The position numbers and the translations under genes were made by a program. From Gordonia humi (GTDB lineage: Bacteria; Actinomycetota; Actinomycetes; Mycobacteriales; Mycobacteriaceae), in contig NZ_JACIFP010000001.1 of assembly GCF_014197435.1 (NCBI RefSeq), positions 2,232,001 to 2,296,000 on the forward strand: a DNA stretch of 64,000 nucleotides, written 5' to 3'. The notes under the pieces are model-generated. The model was not told the origin of the DNA, made no database searches, and saw only the letters and a program-made list of their open reading frames with translations. Position 1 is the stretch's first letter; each line of letters begins with the position of its first letter. Shown one piece after another: positions 11,563-20,038 of the stretch.

Positions 11563-12570
11563 TCACGCATTCGCGCCGACGGGAGTCTTGATCTTCAACT
11601 CCTCGGGGACCTGGATGTGCGGGTACAGATTCACCGCGTTCAGGCCCAACACCTTGCGCTTCTGATCGAGGGTGATCGGCGCGTACTCGGTCATGTCCTC
11701 CGGGATCTGGAAGTCGACGAACTGCTCGATCAGCCACTTCGGCGTCCACAGCGCGTAGTCGCTGGAGAAGATGATCCGGTCCTCGTCGAGCCAGTACAGA
11801 AGCTCGCCCATCATCTGCGCGAAGTACCGCGGACGAGTGTGGATGAACGGCATCGCCACCGCCATGCCCGCGTACACGTTCGGCTCCTGCGTGGCGATCC
11901 AGCAGAAGTCCTCGAGACGGGGCAGCCCGATGTGCTCGACGACGAAGTTCAGATCGAGGTAGTCGGTGGCCACCTTGTCGACGTCGGCGACATCGAACGC
12001 GTCGCGGTCGAGCGGACGGATCGTCGGTCCCTTGTGGACGTGGATGTTCTTGACGCCGAGTTCCTGCGCGACATCGAGGTACTTGCGCGACCACATGTCG
12101 TCGAGCTTGTAGCCACGCGATTCGCCGTGCCATTCGGCGGTGTACAGCTTGACGCCGGTGAAGCCGTACTTGGCGTGCGCCTTGCGCATCTCGGTGATGC
12201 CGTCCTCACCGTCGCGCGGATCGTAGGCGTAATTGTGAGTGAGCTTGCCCGGGTTGGCCTCGACGAGGTCCTGGGTCTCACGGAACTGTGAGAAGTTCGT
12301 CTCGTAGAAGTCCCGCAGCAGCGTGGTCTGGAAGATCGCGTGATCGACGTATCCGTCTTCGAACAGATCCTTCATCAGACGCTTGCCGCCGTAATAGAGA
12401 TAGGTCTCGTAGTCCCACTTCTCCGATTCCGGACTCAAGTTCGAGTGGTAATCGAAGAAGCAGTCGATGAACTGCTTGCCGTGAATGTTCGACTGGTTCT
12501 GCGGACGCGCGTCCCACAAGTGCACGTGTGCGTCGACAATGAAGAATTTCTCGCCGTTCTTCTCATACAT
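11563..12570 (-). CDS. Amidohydrolase-family (amidohydro_2) metal-dependent hydrolase
   Basis: A 335-residue TIM-barrel hydrolase with metal ligands DAHVHLW (about residues 13-19), a lysine or histidine in IHVHKGP, VVEHIGLP, and the catalytic aspartate in IIFSSDYALWTPKW. This is the order of the ACMSD/amidohydrolase-2 family. A homologue occupies the same place directly after mimABCD in mycobacteria. Its substrate is unknown; hydrolysis or decarboxylation of a ring-cleavage or ketone-derived product would fit the context. A GC-rich hairpin between prmD and this gene may reduce its expression relative to prmABCD. Confidence 0.88.
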   Translation of the reverse strand: MYEKNGEKFFIVDAHVHLWDARPQNQSNIHGKQFIDCFFDYHSNLSPESEKWDYETYLYYGGKRLMKDLFEDGYVDHAIFQTTLLRDFYETNFSQFRETQDLVEANPGKLTHNYAYDPRDGEDGITEMRKAHAKYGFTGVKLYTAEWHGESRGYKLDDMWSRKYLDVAQELGVKNIHVHKGPTIRPLDRDAFDVADVDKVATDYLDLNFVVEHIGLPRLEDFCWIATQEPNVYAGMAVAMPFIHTRPRYFAQMMGELLYWLDEDRIIFSSDYALWTPKWLIEQFVDFQIPEDMTEYAPITLDQKRKVLGLNAVNLYPHIQVPEELKIKTPVGANA

Positions 12571-12624
12571 GACAGGACTCCTACAGGTTGGGCTGAAATC
12601 GAAATAGTGGTGAAACTGTGGTGG

Positions 12625-12662
12625 CCCGCCGGGGATCGAGATGATTCTCGGTCCCCGGCGGG
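12625..12662 (-). terminator. Intercistronic hairpin between prmD and the amidohydrolase gene
   Basis: Arms CCCGCCGGGGA (12625-12635) and TCCCCGGCGGG (12652-12662) pair perfectly around a 16-base loop that itself contains GAGA/TCTC. It begins 14 bases after the prmD stop. As the only strong structure between the four monooxygenase genes and the five accessory genes, it probably attenuates read-through or protects the prmABCD message. No T-tract is present, so complete termination is unlikely. Confidence 0.6.
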
Positions 12663-12675
12663 AGTATGTGCGCGA

Positions 12676-13014
12676 CTAACTCGTCGCGGTCAGATCGAAT
12701 CCGATGAACTCGGCGGCGTCTTCGGGGCTGGCGAAGAGCATCGTCTTATCGTCGAGGTGGACCATGCGGCCGTAGTGGGTGGACGAGATCTCCTCGAACA
12801 CCGATCCGTCGAAGTCCTCGCCGAGCGCGTCGGTGAGTTCGTCGTAGTCGAACTCGATCCGATCGGTGCCGTCGACGCGGATCATCGACGGGTACTCGGT
12901 CAGCGAGACGCCGTCCTTGGCGCCCATCACGTCGGCGACGACGCGGCCGATCGGGGTGTTCATCAGGGTGACACCGCACATGTTCGAGAACTCTGTGGCG
13001 GCTCCGAATTCCAT
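12676..13014 (-). CDS. prmD: Propane/phenol monooxygenase coupling (effector) protein
   Basis: A 112-residue MmoB/DmpM-family effector protein containing no cofactor. Such proteins bind the hydroxylase and gate substrate and electron access to the di-iron centre. The core [39 protein letters not shown] and the following EEIS segment match MimD/PrmD. The start ATG lies two bases after the prmC stop; a longer in-frame opening to 13194 merely overlaps prmC and was ignored. Co-located with the hydroxylase and reductase genes in the order A-B-C-D. Confidence 0.92.
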   Translation of the reverse strand: MEFGAATEFSNMCGVTLMNTPIGRVVADVMGAKDGVSLTEYPSMIRVDGTDRIEFDYDELTDALGEDFDGSVFEEISSTHYGRMVHLDDKTMLFASPEDAAEFIGFDLTATS

Positions 13015-13016
13015 GC

Positions 13017-14123
13017 TCACTTGTTCAACTCCTTCGGGATCTCGACCTCGATGGATTCGAGGACTTCGGCGAACTTCGCCTTGGCGGCGTCCATGCTCGT
13101 GGCGAACGTCACCGACTTCTCGGCCGGCTGCGACCAGATCGGCTGCAGGGCGTTCGCCGCGTCCAGGCAGCGCGGCACCCATTCGGCCATCCACTCGGCG
13201 AACAACGCCTTGTTCGCCTCGCCGTGCTCGTCGTCGCGCGAGAGCATCCGGAACAGATTGCGGGTGTACGCGAGGTCACGCGCGTAGTCGTGTTCGCCGG
13301 TGCCGACGATGGTCGGAGTGATGTAGTCGCCGTTGCGCGCGGCGACCTGCATCACCAGCTCGCTGCGGAACAGCGATCCGACGAGCTGCTCGAACACGAT
13401 GTTGGTGACGAACAGCAGCTTGCACCAGTCGCCGATCGCGGTGAGGCGCTCGACGGCCTCACGAGTGGGCTGCCACTCGGGTGCGTTGCGCCAGACATCG
13501 ATGTGCGCGCTGCCGTCGAAATCCGCCACCTCGTCGTCCAGATCGAGGTTGAACAGCGCCAGGTCCTGGGCGAACCGCATCTTGTGCGCGGCGTTCACCG
13601 CGACCGCGGTGTTGATCATGTTGACCGGACCGGATCGCTGAATCGACGTGAACACATGCAGGGCCATTCCGTTCTCGGCGTGCATCCAGGCGCCGAGGTT
13701 GCGTTCGATGAAGTTCAGCCAGGGCCGATTCCACCCGCTGTAGGCATGCGCCCGCTTGGCGTTGGTCAGACACAGCTCCACCTGGTGGACCACCGCCGAA
13801 TTGTTGCGGTAGATGGTCTGATCCCACTCCTCGTTGGGATCGCGGAAGGCGTGCCAATCGCTCGACTGCGCCGTCGTCCATTCCTTCGGATAGCCGCCGG
13901 GACCGTCGCCGAACCCGTAGATCCACCCCTGCGTCAGATACCGGTCGGGGTCGGGCTGCACGTCGACGGTGACGTCCTCGTACATCGTGGCCCGCTTCTT
14001 GACCGGCTCGAAATAGCTGTACTTCCTGCTCTTGGAACTCGGGAAGTCCAGCGCGCCGGCCTCGGCGTCGGTGAACTCGATGCTGGGGAAACTACGTTCC
14101 TTGGGTGCTGTTGGTGCGGACAT
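13017..14123 (-). CDS. prmC: Propane/phenol monooxygenase hydroxylase small (beta) subunit
   Basis: A 368-residue beta subunit of a soluble di-iron monooxygenase. It has the ferritin-like fold without the full EXXH ligand pairs, and is expected to form an alpha2beta2 hydroxylase with PrmA. Recognisable blocks are [23 protein letters not shown] near the N-terminus, [14 protein letters not shown], and the helical [19 protein letters not shown] region. It is positioned between the reductase and the coupling protein, the order of prm/mim clusters. The stop is two bases upstream of prmD. Confidence 0.93.
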   Translation of the reverse strand: MSAPTAPKERSFPSIEFTDAEAGALDFPSSKSRKYSYFEPVKKRATMYEDVTVDVQPDPDRYLTQGWIYGFGDGPGGYPKEWTTAQSSDWHAFRDPNEEWDQTIYRNNSAVVHQVELCLTNAKRAHAYSGWNRPWLNFIERNLGAWMHAENGMALHVFTSIQRSGPVNMINTAVAVNAAHKMRFAQDLALFNLDLDDEVADFDGSAHIDVWRNAPEWQPTREAVERLTAIGDWCKLLFVTNIVFEQLVGSLFRSELVMQVAARNGDYITPTIVGTGEHDYARDLAYTRNLFRMLSRDDEHGEANKALFAEWMAEWVPRCLDAANALQPIWSQPAEKSVTFATSMDAAKAKFAEVLESIEVEIPKELNK

Positions 14124-14183
14124 GCGTTGTCATCCTGTCGTTACGGCCAGTCGATGTGGGCTGGCGAGTCAAAGGCGAATGCG

Positions 14184-15227
14184 TCAGTCGAACGCGGGGC
14201 TGGTGAACTTGTCGTAGAAGACCTGGTCCTTCGGGACTGCCTTGGCCTCGGCGAGGGCTAGTGCCGCGTCGACCATCGGCGGAGGACCGCAGAGATACAC
14301 CTCCGTCCTGTTCAATTCGGGTTCGGCCTGGTCGACGACGTCGGTCACGTTGCCCTGGGCGACGGTGACGCCGTCGGGCGGAGAGTCCATCGATTCGGAC
14401 AGGCACGCGGTGAACGTGAAGTCGGGCAGGTGTGCGCCGAGGCGTTCGATCTCATCGAGGTAGAACAGGTCGGCGGCGGTGCGTGCGCCGTAGTAGAAGC
14501 GGATCGGGCGCGTGAGCCCGATCTCGCTGGCGTGTCGCAGGAGGGCGAGCACGGGGGCCATGCCCGCGCCGCCACCCATCAGGACGATCGGCAGCACGTG
14601 TCCGTCCTTGATCGTGAACGAGCCGTACGGCCCGGTGATCGCGAGCTGCCCGCCGGCTTCGAGCGACTCGTCGAGCATGCCGGCGAACACGCCGCCCGGA
14701 TACTTCTTGATCAGGAACTCGAGCTGTTTCGGGTTCGACGGTGTCGTCGCCAGGGAGAACGACCGGGTGTTCTCCTCGTCGCCGGGAATGTGGATGTCGC
14801 AGAACTGGCCTGCTTTGAACTCGAATTCGGCGGGCTCGGTCAGATCGAGCTTGAGGGACACGATGTCGCCGGTCATCGGGGTGATCGACGTGATCGTCGT
14901 CGTGATGTCTTGGATCGGGGCGCCGCCGAGAAGCTCGTCCTCGTCGAAGTTGAGGAGTTCGATCTCGCAGTCGTCGTACGCCCAGGTCTTGCACAGGAGG
15001 ACATAGCCCTCATCGGCTTCGGCGTCGTTGCAGGCGAAGGTTGAATGGCCGTCCATCTGAACATCGCCGTCGAGCACATAGCTCTTGCAGGCGGAGCAAC
15101 GGCCCTCGCGGCAACCGTGCATCAAGTGAATGCCCTGACGGAAGGCGGCGTCGAGGATGGTCTCGTCTTCGGTCACTTCCATCTCGATGTCGACGGGGAC
15201 GAAGGTGACGCGATGGGTCTCGCTCAC
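14184..15227 (-). CDS. prmB: Propane/phenol monooxygenase reductase component
   Basis: A 347-residue NADH oxidoreductase that passes electrons from NADH through FAD and a plant-type [2Fe-2S] cluster to the hydroxylase. The N-terminal ferredoxin domain has cluster cysteines C39, C44, C47 and C79. The FAD site is in RSFSLATTPSN (about residue 155) and the NAD loop in MGGGAGMAPVLALLRH (about 222-237). It starts with GTG, with AGGAG eight bases upstream. The 106-base gap to prmA holds an inverted-repeat element. Its domain order matches MimB/PrmB and other SDIMO reductases. Confidence 0.95.
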   Translation of the reverse strand: MSETHRVTFVPVDIEMEVTEDETILDAAFRQGIHLMHGCREGRCSACKSYVLDGDVQMDGHSTFACNDAEADEGYVLLCKTWAYDDCEIELLNFDEDELLGGAPIQDITTTITSITPMTGDIVSLKLDLTEPAEFEFKAGQFCDIHIPGDEENTRSFSLATTPSNPKQLEFLIKKYPGGVFAGMLDESLEAGGQLAITGPYGSFTIKDGHVLPIVLMGGGAGMAPVLALLRHASEIGLTRPIRFYYGARTAADLFYLDEIERLGAHLPDFTFTACLSESMDSPPDGVTVAQGNVTDVVDQAEPELNRTEVYLCGPPPMVDAALALAEAKAVPKDQVFYDKFTSPAFD

Positions 15228-15255
15228 GGAGTTTCTCCTGGGTGTGTCGGGTGGG

Positions 15256-15327
15256 GGTCTCGACTCCGCTCGACCAGCAGTCGGGTCGAGCGGAGCGAAC
15301 CGGGTGATCGAGCGGAGTCGAGAACCC
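15256..15327. repeat. REP-like inverted repeat between prmA and prmB
   Basis: CTCGACTCCGCTCGA (15259-15273) is the exact reverse complement of TCGAGCGGAGTCGAG (15308-15322). A third related block, GGTCGAGCGGAGCGA, lies between them at about 15284-15298, so alternative foldings are possible. Similar GGTCTCGACTCCGCTCGACC-type palindromes are dispersed in many actinobacterial genomes. Inside the operon it would fold in the mRNA just after the prmA stop, where it could stabilise the prmA message or lower expression of prmB and the genes after it. Confidence 0.75.
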
Positions 15328-15333
15328 GAGGGA

Positions 15334-16983
15334 CTATGCGCGCGAGTAGTACTCGGCGGCCACCGTGTCAGCGCGGTAGTCGTCCAAGTGCTTCTTGCGG
15401 TCCTCGTCGCTCATCTCGTTGAGCAGCACGTTCGGGCTCTGGAACGTGATGCCGCGGATGTCGTCGAGGGTCCACATCTTCTTCGGATCGTCGAGATGCA
15501 GGTGCGGCTGACCGATGAGGGTCTTGCCGTCGTCGCGGACGTATCCGAGGTTGCTGACCACATCCGCCAGATCGGTGTCGTGGTGCAGCGTCTCCCACTC
15601 GCGGAAACCGGTGAGACGACCCATGTTCGGGGTCTCGCGGCCTTCGTACTCGCCGCGGAACGCGGTGGTGTCGGTCCAGCGGCAGGTCTCCGAGCAGTAG
15701 GTGCGCCACTGACCGTCGACCTTGTCCTCGACCAGATCCTCGCGAATCAGGCAGGGGACCATGCACGTCCAGCAGCGGTGCGGGTACTGGTAGCCCACGT
15801 CCTCGAACGCGATGGGCTTGTTGCGGCCCGGGTACGCGAGGCGGTTGTAGTTCTCCCACCACTTGCCGAACTTGCTGTACCAGCCCGGGTACTTCTCTTC
15901 GAACCACTCGAAGTCGGCGTCGGTCATGGCGTCGATGCGCCAGTAGTTGACCGGCCAGCCGGTGGCGAAGAAGCGGGCGACCTCGTGGACGTAGTGCTTC
16001 TCGGTGATCCGCTTCCACGACTCCTCGACCAGATCGTGCGGGATGGTGAGCCCGTACTTCTCCAGCGGCAGCAGGTAGCTGCGGTAGTAGTCGTCGTAGA
16101 TCCAGCGACGCCACATCTCGGCGTAGCTCTCGCGGTCCTTGCGGCGGTCCTTGGTGCCGTACTCGATGAAGGTTCCGATCGCGGCGTCCACGACGCAGTG
16201 GTTGTTCCACCACGCGTAGCGAAGGTCGCGCTCGAGAAGCGGACGGTTGCGCTCGTCGGCCAGCGCCATCAGGAGGATGGAGTAGCCGTTCGAGATGTGG
16301 CGGGACTCGTCGGACTGGACCGAGTGGAAGACCGTCGGCAACAGGTAGTCGCCGTTGGCTGCGGCCTCGTCGGGCATGGCGACGAACAACGTGTTGGTGA
16401 ACGCGGTCTCGGCGACCACCGTCAGGTAGATGTTGGCCGCGGTGATCGCGTCACCGGTGATGAATCCCTCACCGAACTGCCGGCCGATGGTGCCCGCGTA
16501 GTTGTTCGCGAACGCCTTCTCGGTGATGTCGAATCCGGCGGGATCGATGTAGTTGTTCATGTACAGCTTCTTCAGATTCATCTGAATCGTCGAATGCCGT
16601 ACCTCGTCGATCATCTGAACGGCGAGACCGTTGTGGATCTCGGGGTTCGGAACAGCGTCGATGGCCATGGGCATGGCACGGGCCGCCGAGATCTCCGGGA
16701 ACGGAATGATCGACAGGAACAGCTTCTGCCATTCGAGCCACCGCTCCTGAACCTGACGGAACATGTTTCCGCGAATAGCTCCGTCCATCGCGCCGTAGAC
16801 GCGATTGTCCTTCTCCTCCTCCATCGGGAAGTACGAACGCATGATCTGCTTGAGCGGGTCCTTCTTGGGGGCCTTCTCAAATGTGTAGTCGGTGCCGAAT
16901 CGTGTCGCCGGGGTGGCGAAAGTCGGTTCCCACGACAATTCGGTGATCTTTGCATGAGCCTTGGTAAGGCTTTGCCTGCTCAA
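15334..16983 (-). CDS. prmA: Propane/phenol monooxygenase hydroxylase large (alpha) subunit
   Basis: A 549-residue catalytic subunit of a binuclear iron monooxygenase (PrmA/MimA type), which in relatives converts propane to 2-propanol and can oxidise acetone and phenol. All six di-iron ligands are visible: E97, E127 and H130 (DEVRH), E192, E226 and H229 (DESRH). A cysteine-rich patch (CWTCMVPC, then CSETC) sits about residues 412-440. I place the start at TTG 16983 ([20 protein letters not shown]), with GAGGAGG seven bases upstream; an ATG further upstream would add 23 unrelated residues. It is the first gene of a nine-gene operon. Confidence 0.96.
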   Translation of the reverse strand: MSRQSLTKAHAKITELSWEPTFATPATRFGTDYTFEKAPKKDPLKQIMRSYFPMEEEKDNRVYGAMDGAIRGNMFRQVQERWLEWQKLFLSIIPFPEISAARAMPMAIDAVPNPEIHNGLAVQMIDEVRHSTIQMNLKKLYMNNYIDPAGFDITEKAFANNYAGTIGRQFGEGFITGDAITAANIYLTVVAETAFTNTLFVAMPDEAAANGDYLLPTVFHSVQSDESRHISNGYSILLMALADERNRPLLERDLRYAWWNNHCVVDAAIGTFIEYGTKDRRKDRESYAEMWRRWIYDDYYRSYLLPLEKYGLTIPHDLVEESWKRITEKHYVHEVARFFATGWPVNYWRIDAMTDADFEWFEEKYPGWYSKFGKWWENYNRLAYPGRNKPIAFEDVGYQYPHRCWTCMVPCLIREDLVEDKVDGQWRTYCSETCRWTDTTAFRGEYEGRETPNMGRLTGFREWETLHHDTDLADVVSNLGYVRDDGKTLIGQPHLHLDDPKKMWTLDDIRGITFQSPNVLLNEMSDEDRKKHLDDYRADTVAAEYYSRA

Positions 16984-17075
16984 AATGCGCCTCCTCATTG
17001 TGCGAGGCCGACCGGAGTGTCGACCTCGGTTGACGTGGTAGGAGCCATTCAAGTGTGTGAATCAATGCATGTGCG

Positions 17076-17090
17076 TCTCACTATGAGATT
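17076..17090 (-). promoter_or_regulatory. Candidate activator site upstream of prmA
   Basis: GTCTCACTATGAGAT is an imperfect palindrome that differs at two positions from the perfect palindrome GTCTCACTCTGAGAC in front of the regulator gene (7541-7555). It lies 93 bases upstream of the prmA TTG, a normal distance for an activator site. Because the two copies sit before exactly the two transcription units that the regulator should control, a shared regulator-binding function is likely. No convincing -35/-10 pair could be fixed between it and prmA. Confidence 0.6.
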
Positions 17091-17121
17091 CAGATCACAA
17101 CGATTGAGCCGGCGGTATGCG

Positions 17122-17181
17122 AATCGGCTCGACACCGCCGGTCAGGAGCGTGTGCTCCGCGGGGCGAGTGTCGAGCCGATT
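17122..17181. promoter_or_regulatory. Long inverted repeat between prmA and the PepSY gene
   Basis: AATCGGCTCGACAC (17122-17135) and GTGTCGAGCCGATT (17168-17181) are exact reverse complements around a 32-base loop, and the loop holds a further GGAGC-GTGT-GCTCC hairpin. It lies about 140-200 bases upstream of prmA, where an upstream activating site would be. It is also only 16 bases past the stop of the minus-strand PepSY gene, so it may simply terminate that gene. No T-tract is present on either side. Confidence 0.5.
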
Positions 17182-17197
17182 GCGGTGAGCTCTGACG

Positions 17198-18604
17198 TCA
17201 GCCGACGGCTGCCGGCTCTCGGGTGTCCTGAACGTCGGGATCGTCACCCGTCGGGCGACGGCGACCGCGGACCGCCGAGACTGTGACGTCGACGATCACG
17301 AAGGCGAGCAGCGGCCACCCGAACAGCGGGGCGAACCAGCCGATGGCGACCGCGACGGCGGCCACGGCGACGACGAGTGGCAGCGGTGCTCGACGCAGTG
17401 CGCCGGGCTGCGGCGCCCGGCCCACCAGTCGGTCGCGGCGTGCTCGCTGGAACCACGAGCGGTAACCGAGGACGATCATCGCGATCAGAGCGAGTGCGAG
17501 CACGAGCAACAGGATCTGATTCGTGATGCCGAACAGCAGGCCCATGTGCAGAGCGATTCCCCATGCCGCGAGTTTCGCGGGCAACGGCCAGTCGGAGAAT
17601 CTGTTGACGCTGGTCACCGAATCGCTCGACGGGTCCACGGCGACGCTGCTCGTGGAGAACTGCCAGGAGCGTCGTACCTGCGTGACGGTGAACGCGGTGC
17701 GCGTGTCGGCCGGGAGCGTGATCTCGACGCCGTCAGACACGCCGGCCGACTTCGCGAGCGCGAGCGCGGCGTCGATCTGCGGGATCGCGGTGGACGTGTC
17801 GCCCGCGGCATCGCCGGGCATCGGCATGGACATGCCGCCGTGGTCGGCGTGCTCGTTCCCGGGCGGTGCGGCCGCCGGGGCGCCGGGCAGTGCGGTGTCG
17901 GTCGCCGGGGTGCTCCAGCTCAGCGCGCTGCGCAGATCGGTGATGTGTGCACCGGCATAGGTCGACCAGGTGAGTCCGGTGGCCGACAGGAACAGCAGTC
18001 CGACGGCGATCCACACACCGATCAGACCGTGCCGGCCGATGGTGCGGGCGCGGCCGGTCTTGCGTCGTCGTGTGCGGGCGCGGGTGAACCACAGAACCAG
18101 ACCCGCGACGACCACCACCCACAGCCACGATGCGGCGAGTTCGCTGTACAGCCGACCGGTGTCGCCGAGGTGCAGCTGTCGATGCAGGCGGTCGAGCCAG
18201 GTTCGCAGCGGCAGGGCGCTCGCGCTGCCGTAGACCGGCAGATCGCCGAGTGGTCGCGCAGTGACCGGGTCGACGAACACGGCGCGGCGTTCGGATTCGC
18301 CGAGCGAAGGATCGTCGAACAGGACGCGGGTCGTGTCACCCGCTGCGACGGGGGGTCGTACGGCGTTGACGGTCAGGTCGGGGACGGTTGTCTGCGCCGC
18401 GCGGACCTGTGCGGCCAACGACTGCTCCGGCCCCGTCGATGACGTGTGCAGCTGATCGCGGTACACGAAGTTCTCGATCGACGGCGCGAGTGCGTACAGT
18501 GCGCCGGTCACGGCTGCGATGAGAAGAAACGGTGCCACGAGGACGCCCGCGTAGAAGTGGAGTCGATGGAACATGCGGACACCCGCACGTCTGAATTCCG
18601 ACAT
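17198..18604 (-). CDS. PepSY-associated TM (PiuB-type) membrane protein
   Basis: This 468-residue protein has about four transmembrane helices: residues 13-35 (LHFYAGVLVAPFLLIAAVTGALYAL), around 165-185, 195-220, and a C-terminal pair around 375-430. Two periplasmic PepSY-like regions lie between them. Family members accompany iron-siderophore and copper uptake, sometimes acting as ferric reductases. A His/Met-rich loop (HADHGGMSMPMPGD, about residue 250) suggests metal, perhaps copper, binding. ATG 18604 is preferred over the upstream ATG at 18691 since MSEFRRAGVRMFHRLHFYAG is the usual N-terminus. A His-containing membrane protein is encoded upstream on the same strand. Confidence 0.85.
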   Translation of the reverse strand: MSEFRRAGVRMFHRLHFYAGVLVAPFLLIAAVTGALYALAPSIENFVYRDQLHTSSTGPEQSLAAQVRAAQTTVPDLTVNAVRPPVAAGDTTRVLFDDPSLGESERRAVFVDPVTARPLGDLPVYGSASALPLRTWLDRLHRQLHLGDTGRLYSELAASWLWVVVVAGLVLWFTRARTRRRKTGRARTIGRHGLIGVWIAVGLLFLSATGLTWSTYAGAHITDLRSALSWSTPATDTALPGAPAAAPPGNEHADHGGMSMPMPGDAAGDTSTAIPQIDAALALAKSAGVSDGVEITLPADTRTAFTVTQVRRSWQFSTSSVAVDPSSDSVTSVNRFSDWPLPAKLAAWGIALHMGLLFGITNQILLLVLALALIAMIVLGYRSWFQRARRDRLVGRAPQPGALRRAPLPLVVAVAAVAVAIGWFAPLFGWPLLAFVIVDVTVSAVRGRRRPTGDDPDVQDTREPAAVG

Positions 18605-18747
18605 GGAGATACATGCCTTTCGCTGAAGAGGTCGCGTCTGCCGACCGCCACGTCCTCGCCGGACGAGGTCGCTGTCGGAGGTCCGTGGCACGAGCAGACG
18701 CGTCGAATCCGGACCGATGTCATCGATCCGGTGTGGAAGAGAGAACC

Positions 18748-19248
18748 TCAGCGAGCGGGTGGTCCGCGGAGCCCGACCGAGCCCAGTTGCAGGGGGGCGG
18801 CCGGAGCGTCGATGATCCGGACGACGCGCGGCCGCATGCTCGAACGACGCATGCCGCGGTAGGTCAGCAGTGAGACGACGAGTGCGACGACGCCGATCGC
18901 CGTCGATGCGAGTGCTTCGATCGCCGCGATGAGCGCCAGGGCGGCGACGGTGCCGAGTCCGTGCGTCAGAACCATCGACGGTTGCAGGAGGTCGTGGTGA
19001 TGACCGGAGAGGAGCGTCAGCAGCAGGTGGACGGCGCCCTGTCCGATCGCGAGAGCGACGATCCCGGGAAGTCGGGGCGCGGCGACGACTGCCGCCCCGA
19101 TCGCGACCGCCGCCGCGAGAACGATCAGCAGGGACGAAGTGGACGGCAGTATGCCCATCGCCGCGGCGTGGGCGGCGATGCCGGTGAGTGCGGACGCCCC
19201 GCCGACGACCCCGCCGCGCACACGCGCGGGTACGAGGTCGGCAGGCAT
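18748..19248 (-). CDS. Polytopic membrane protein with a His triplet, function unknown
   Basis: This 166-residue protein is almost entirely hydrophobic, with about four or five transmembrane helices. A polar loop, SGHHHDLLQPSMVLTHG (about residues 80-96), contains four histidines and a methionine between helices. The polar C-terminal tail is RRSSMRPRVVRIIDAPAAP. It lies 143 bases upstream of the PepSY membrane protein on the same strand, and the two may share a metal-related role. I recognise no named family. TAGACT lies exactly seven bases before the ATG, so the transcript is probably leaderless. Confidence 0.7.
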   Translation of the reverse strand: MPADLVPARVRGGVVGGASALTGIAAHAAAMGILPSTSSLLIVLAAAVAIGAAVVAAPRLPGIVALAIGQGAVHLLLTLLSGHHHDLLQPSMVLTHGLGTVAALALIAAIEALASTAIGVVALVVSLLTYRGMRRSSMRPRVVRIIDAPAAPLQLGSVGLRGPPAR

Positions 19249-19279
19249 GGGGTGGAGTCTAGTGCCTGACGGGATCGTC

Positions 19280-19978
19280 TCAGTTCAGCACCACGAGCCA
19301 GACGGCGATGTAGTGCAGGAGTGCGGCGATGGCGGTGCAGGCGTGGAACACCTCGTGGTGTCCGAACACACCCGGCCACGGGTCGGGCCAGCGGAGCGCG
19401 AATAGGACGGCGCCCACGCTGTAGAAGACCCCGCCGACGGCGAGCAGGACCAGCACCGCGACACCCGCGTTGTGGATCAGCGACGGTGCGACCGCGATGA
19501 TCACCCAGCCCAGGACGATGTAGAGGATCACACCCAGCCAACGCGGCGAGCCCGGCCATGCGAGCTTCAGCACGACACCCGCGAGGGCGCCGACCCACAC
19601 GGTGCCGAGCACCCACCAGCGGGCGGGGCTGTGCAGACCCATCATGCAGAACGGTGTGTACGTGCCCGCGATGAACAGGAAGATCATCGAATGGTCGGCG
19701 CGCTTCATCGCTATCCGCATCGACGGCGACGTCCAGTCGATGCGGTGATAGACGGTGCTGACGATGAACAGGGCGCAGATCGTGACGACGTAGACGATCA
19801 CCGACAGCAGCGGGCCGACGGTGCGGAGCATCGCCGTGCCGACGATCAGGATGACGCCGACGGCGACCGCGATCACCGAGGAGTACTGGTGGATCACACC
19901 GCGCAGAGTCGGTTTCCCGACCGGCCGCGTGCCGCTGTCATCGGTGGCCGGGGCTTCGGCCTGTGACAAGTCCGTCAT
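19280..19978 (-). CDS. trhA: Hemolysin III / PAQR-family membrane protein
   Basis: This 232-residue, seven-helix PAQR homologue corresponds to Rv1085c. The conserved metal-binding histidines are present: H in STVYHRIDWTSP (about 93), D/H in KRADHSMIFLFIAGTYTP (about 110), and the HHEVFHACTAIAALLHY motif near the C-terminus (about 206-222). Members are implicated in membrane-fluidity homeostasis; true haemolysis is doubtful. The ATG at 19978 has TACCGT seven bases upstream, a leaderless layout, and this hexamer is part of a 12-base palindrome likely to be an operator. A longer ORF exists upstream but overlaps the divergent isoprenyl synthase gene. Confidence 0.9.
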   Translation of the reverse strand: MTDLSQAEAPATDDSGTRPVGKPTLRGVIHQYSSVIAVAVGVILIVGTAMLRTVGPLLSVIVYVVTICALFIVSTVYHRIDWTSPSMRIAMKRADHSMIFLFIAGTYTPFCMMGLHSPARWWVLGTVWVGALAGVVLKLAWPGSPRWLGVILYIVLGWVIIAVAPSLIHNAGVAVLVLLAVGGVFYSVGAVLFALRWPDPWPGVFGHHEVFHACTAIAALLHYIAVWLVVLN

Positions 19979-19984
19979 GCAACC

Positions 19985-19996
19985 TACGGTACCGTA
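19985..19996 (-). promoter_or_regulatory. Palindromic operator overlapping the trhA promoter
   Basis: TACGGTACCGTA is a perfect 12-base palindrome. On the minus strand its right half, TACCGT, is placed exactly seven bases before the trhA ATG, the position of a -10 hexamer in leaderless genes. Any repressor binding here, for instance of the TetR type, would block trhA transcription directly. The divergent isoprenyl synthase promoter is 30 bases away and need not be affected. No candidate regulator gene is adjacent. Confidence 0.55.
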
Positions 19997-20038
19997 AGTT
20001 TCGCGCCGGTAACATACGTCGCGCGTAACATCTCCAGG

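Noticed and set aside
16984..17198. Sigma-54 (-24/-12) promoter for prmA
   Set aside because: No TGGCAC-N5-TTGC-like sequence was found, sigma-54 is absent from Actinobacteria, and the regulator lacks the GAFTGA loop.
15157..17286. Plus-strand open frame of 709 codons across prmA
   Set aside because: Antisense shadow of the well-supported prmA, prmB start and PepSY end. The minus-strand gene has all di-iron ligands and a strong ribosome site.
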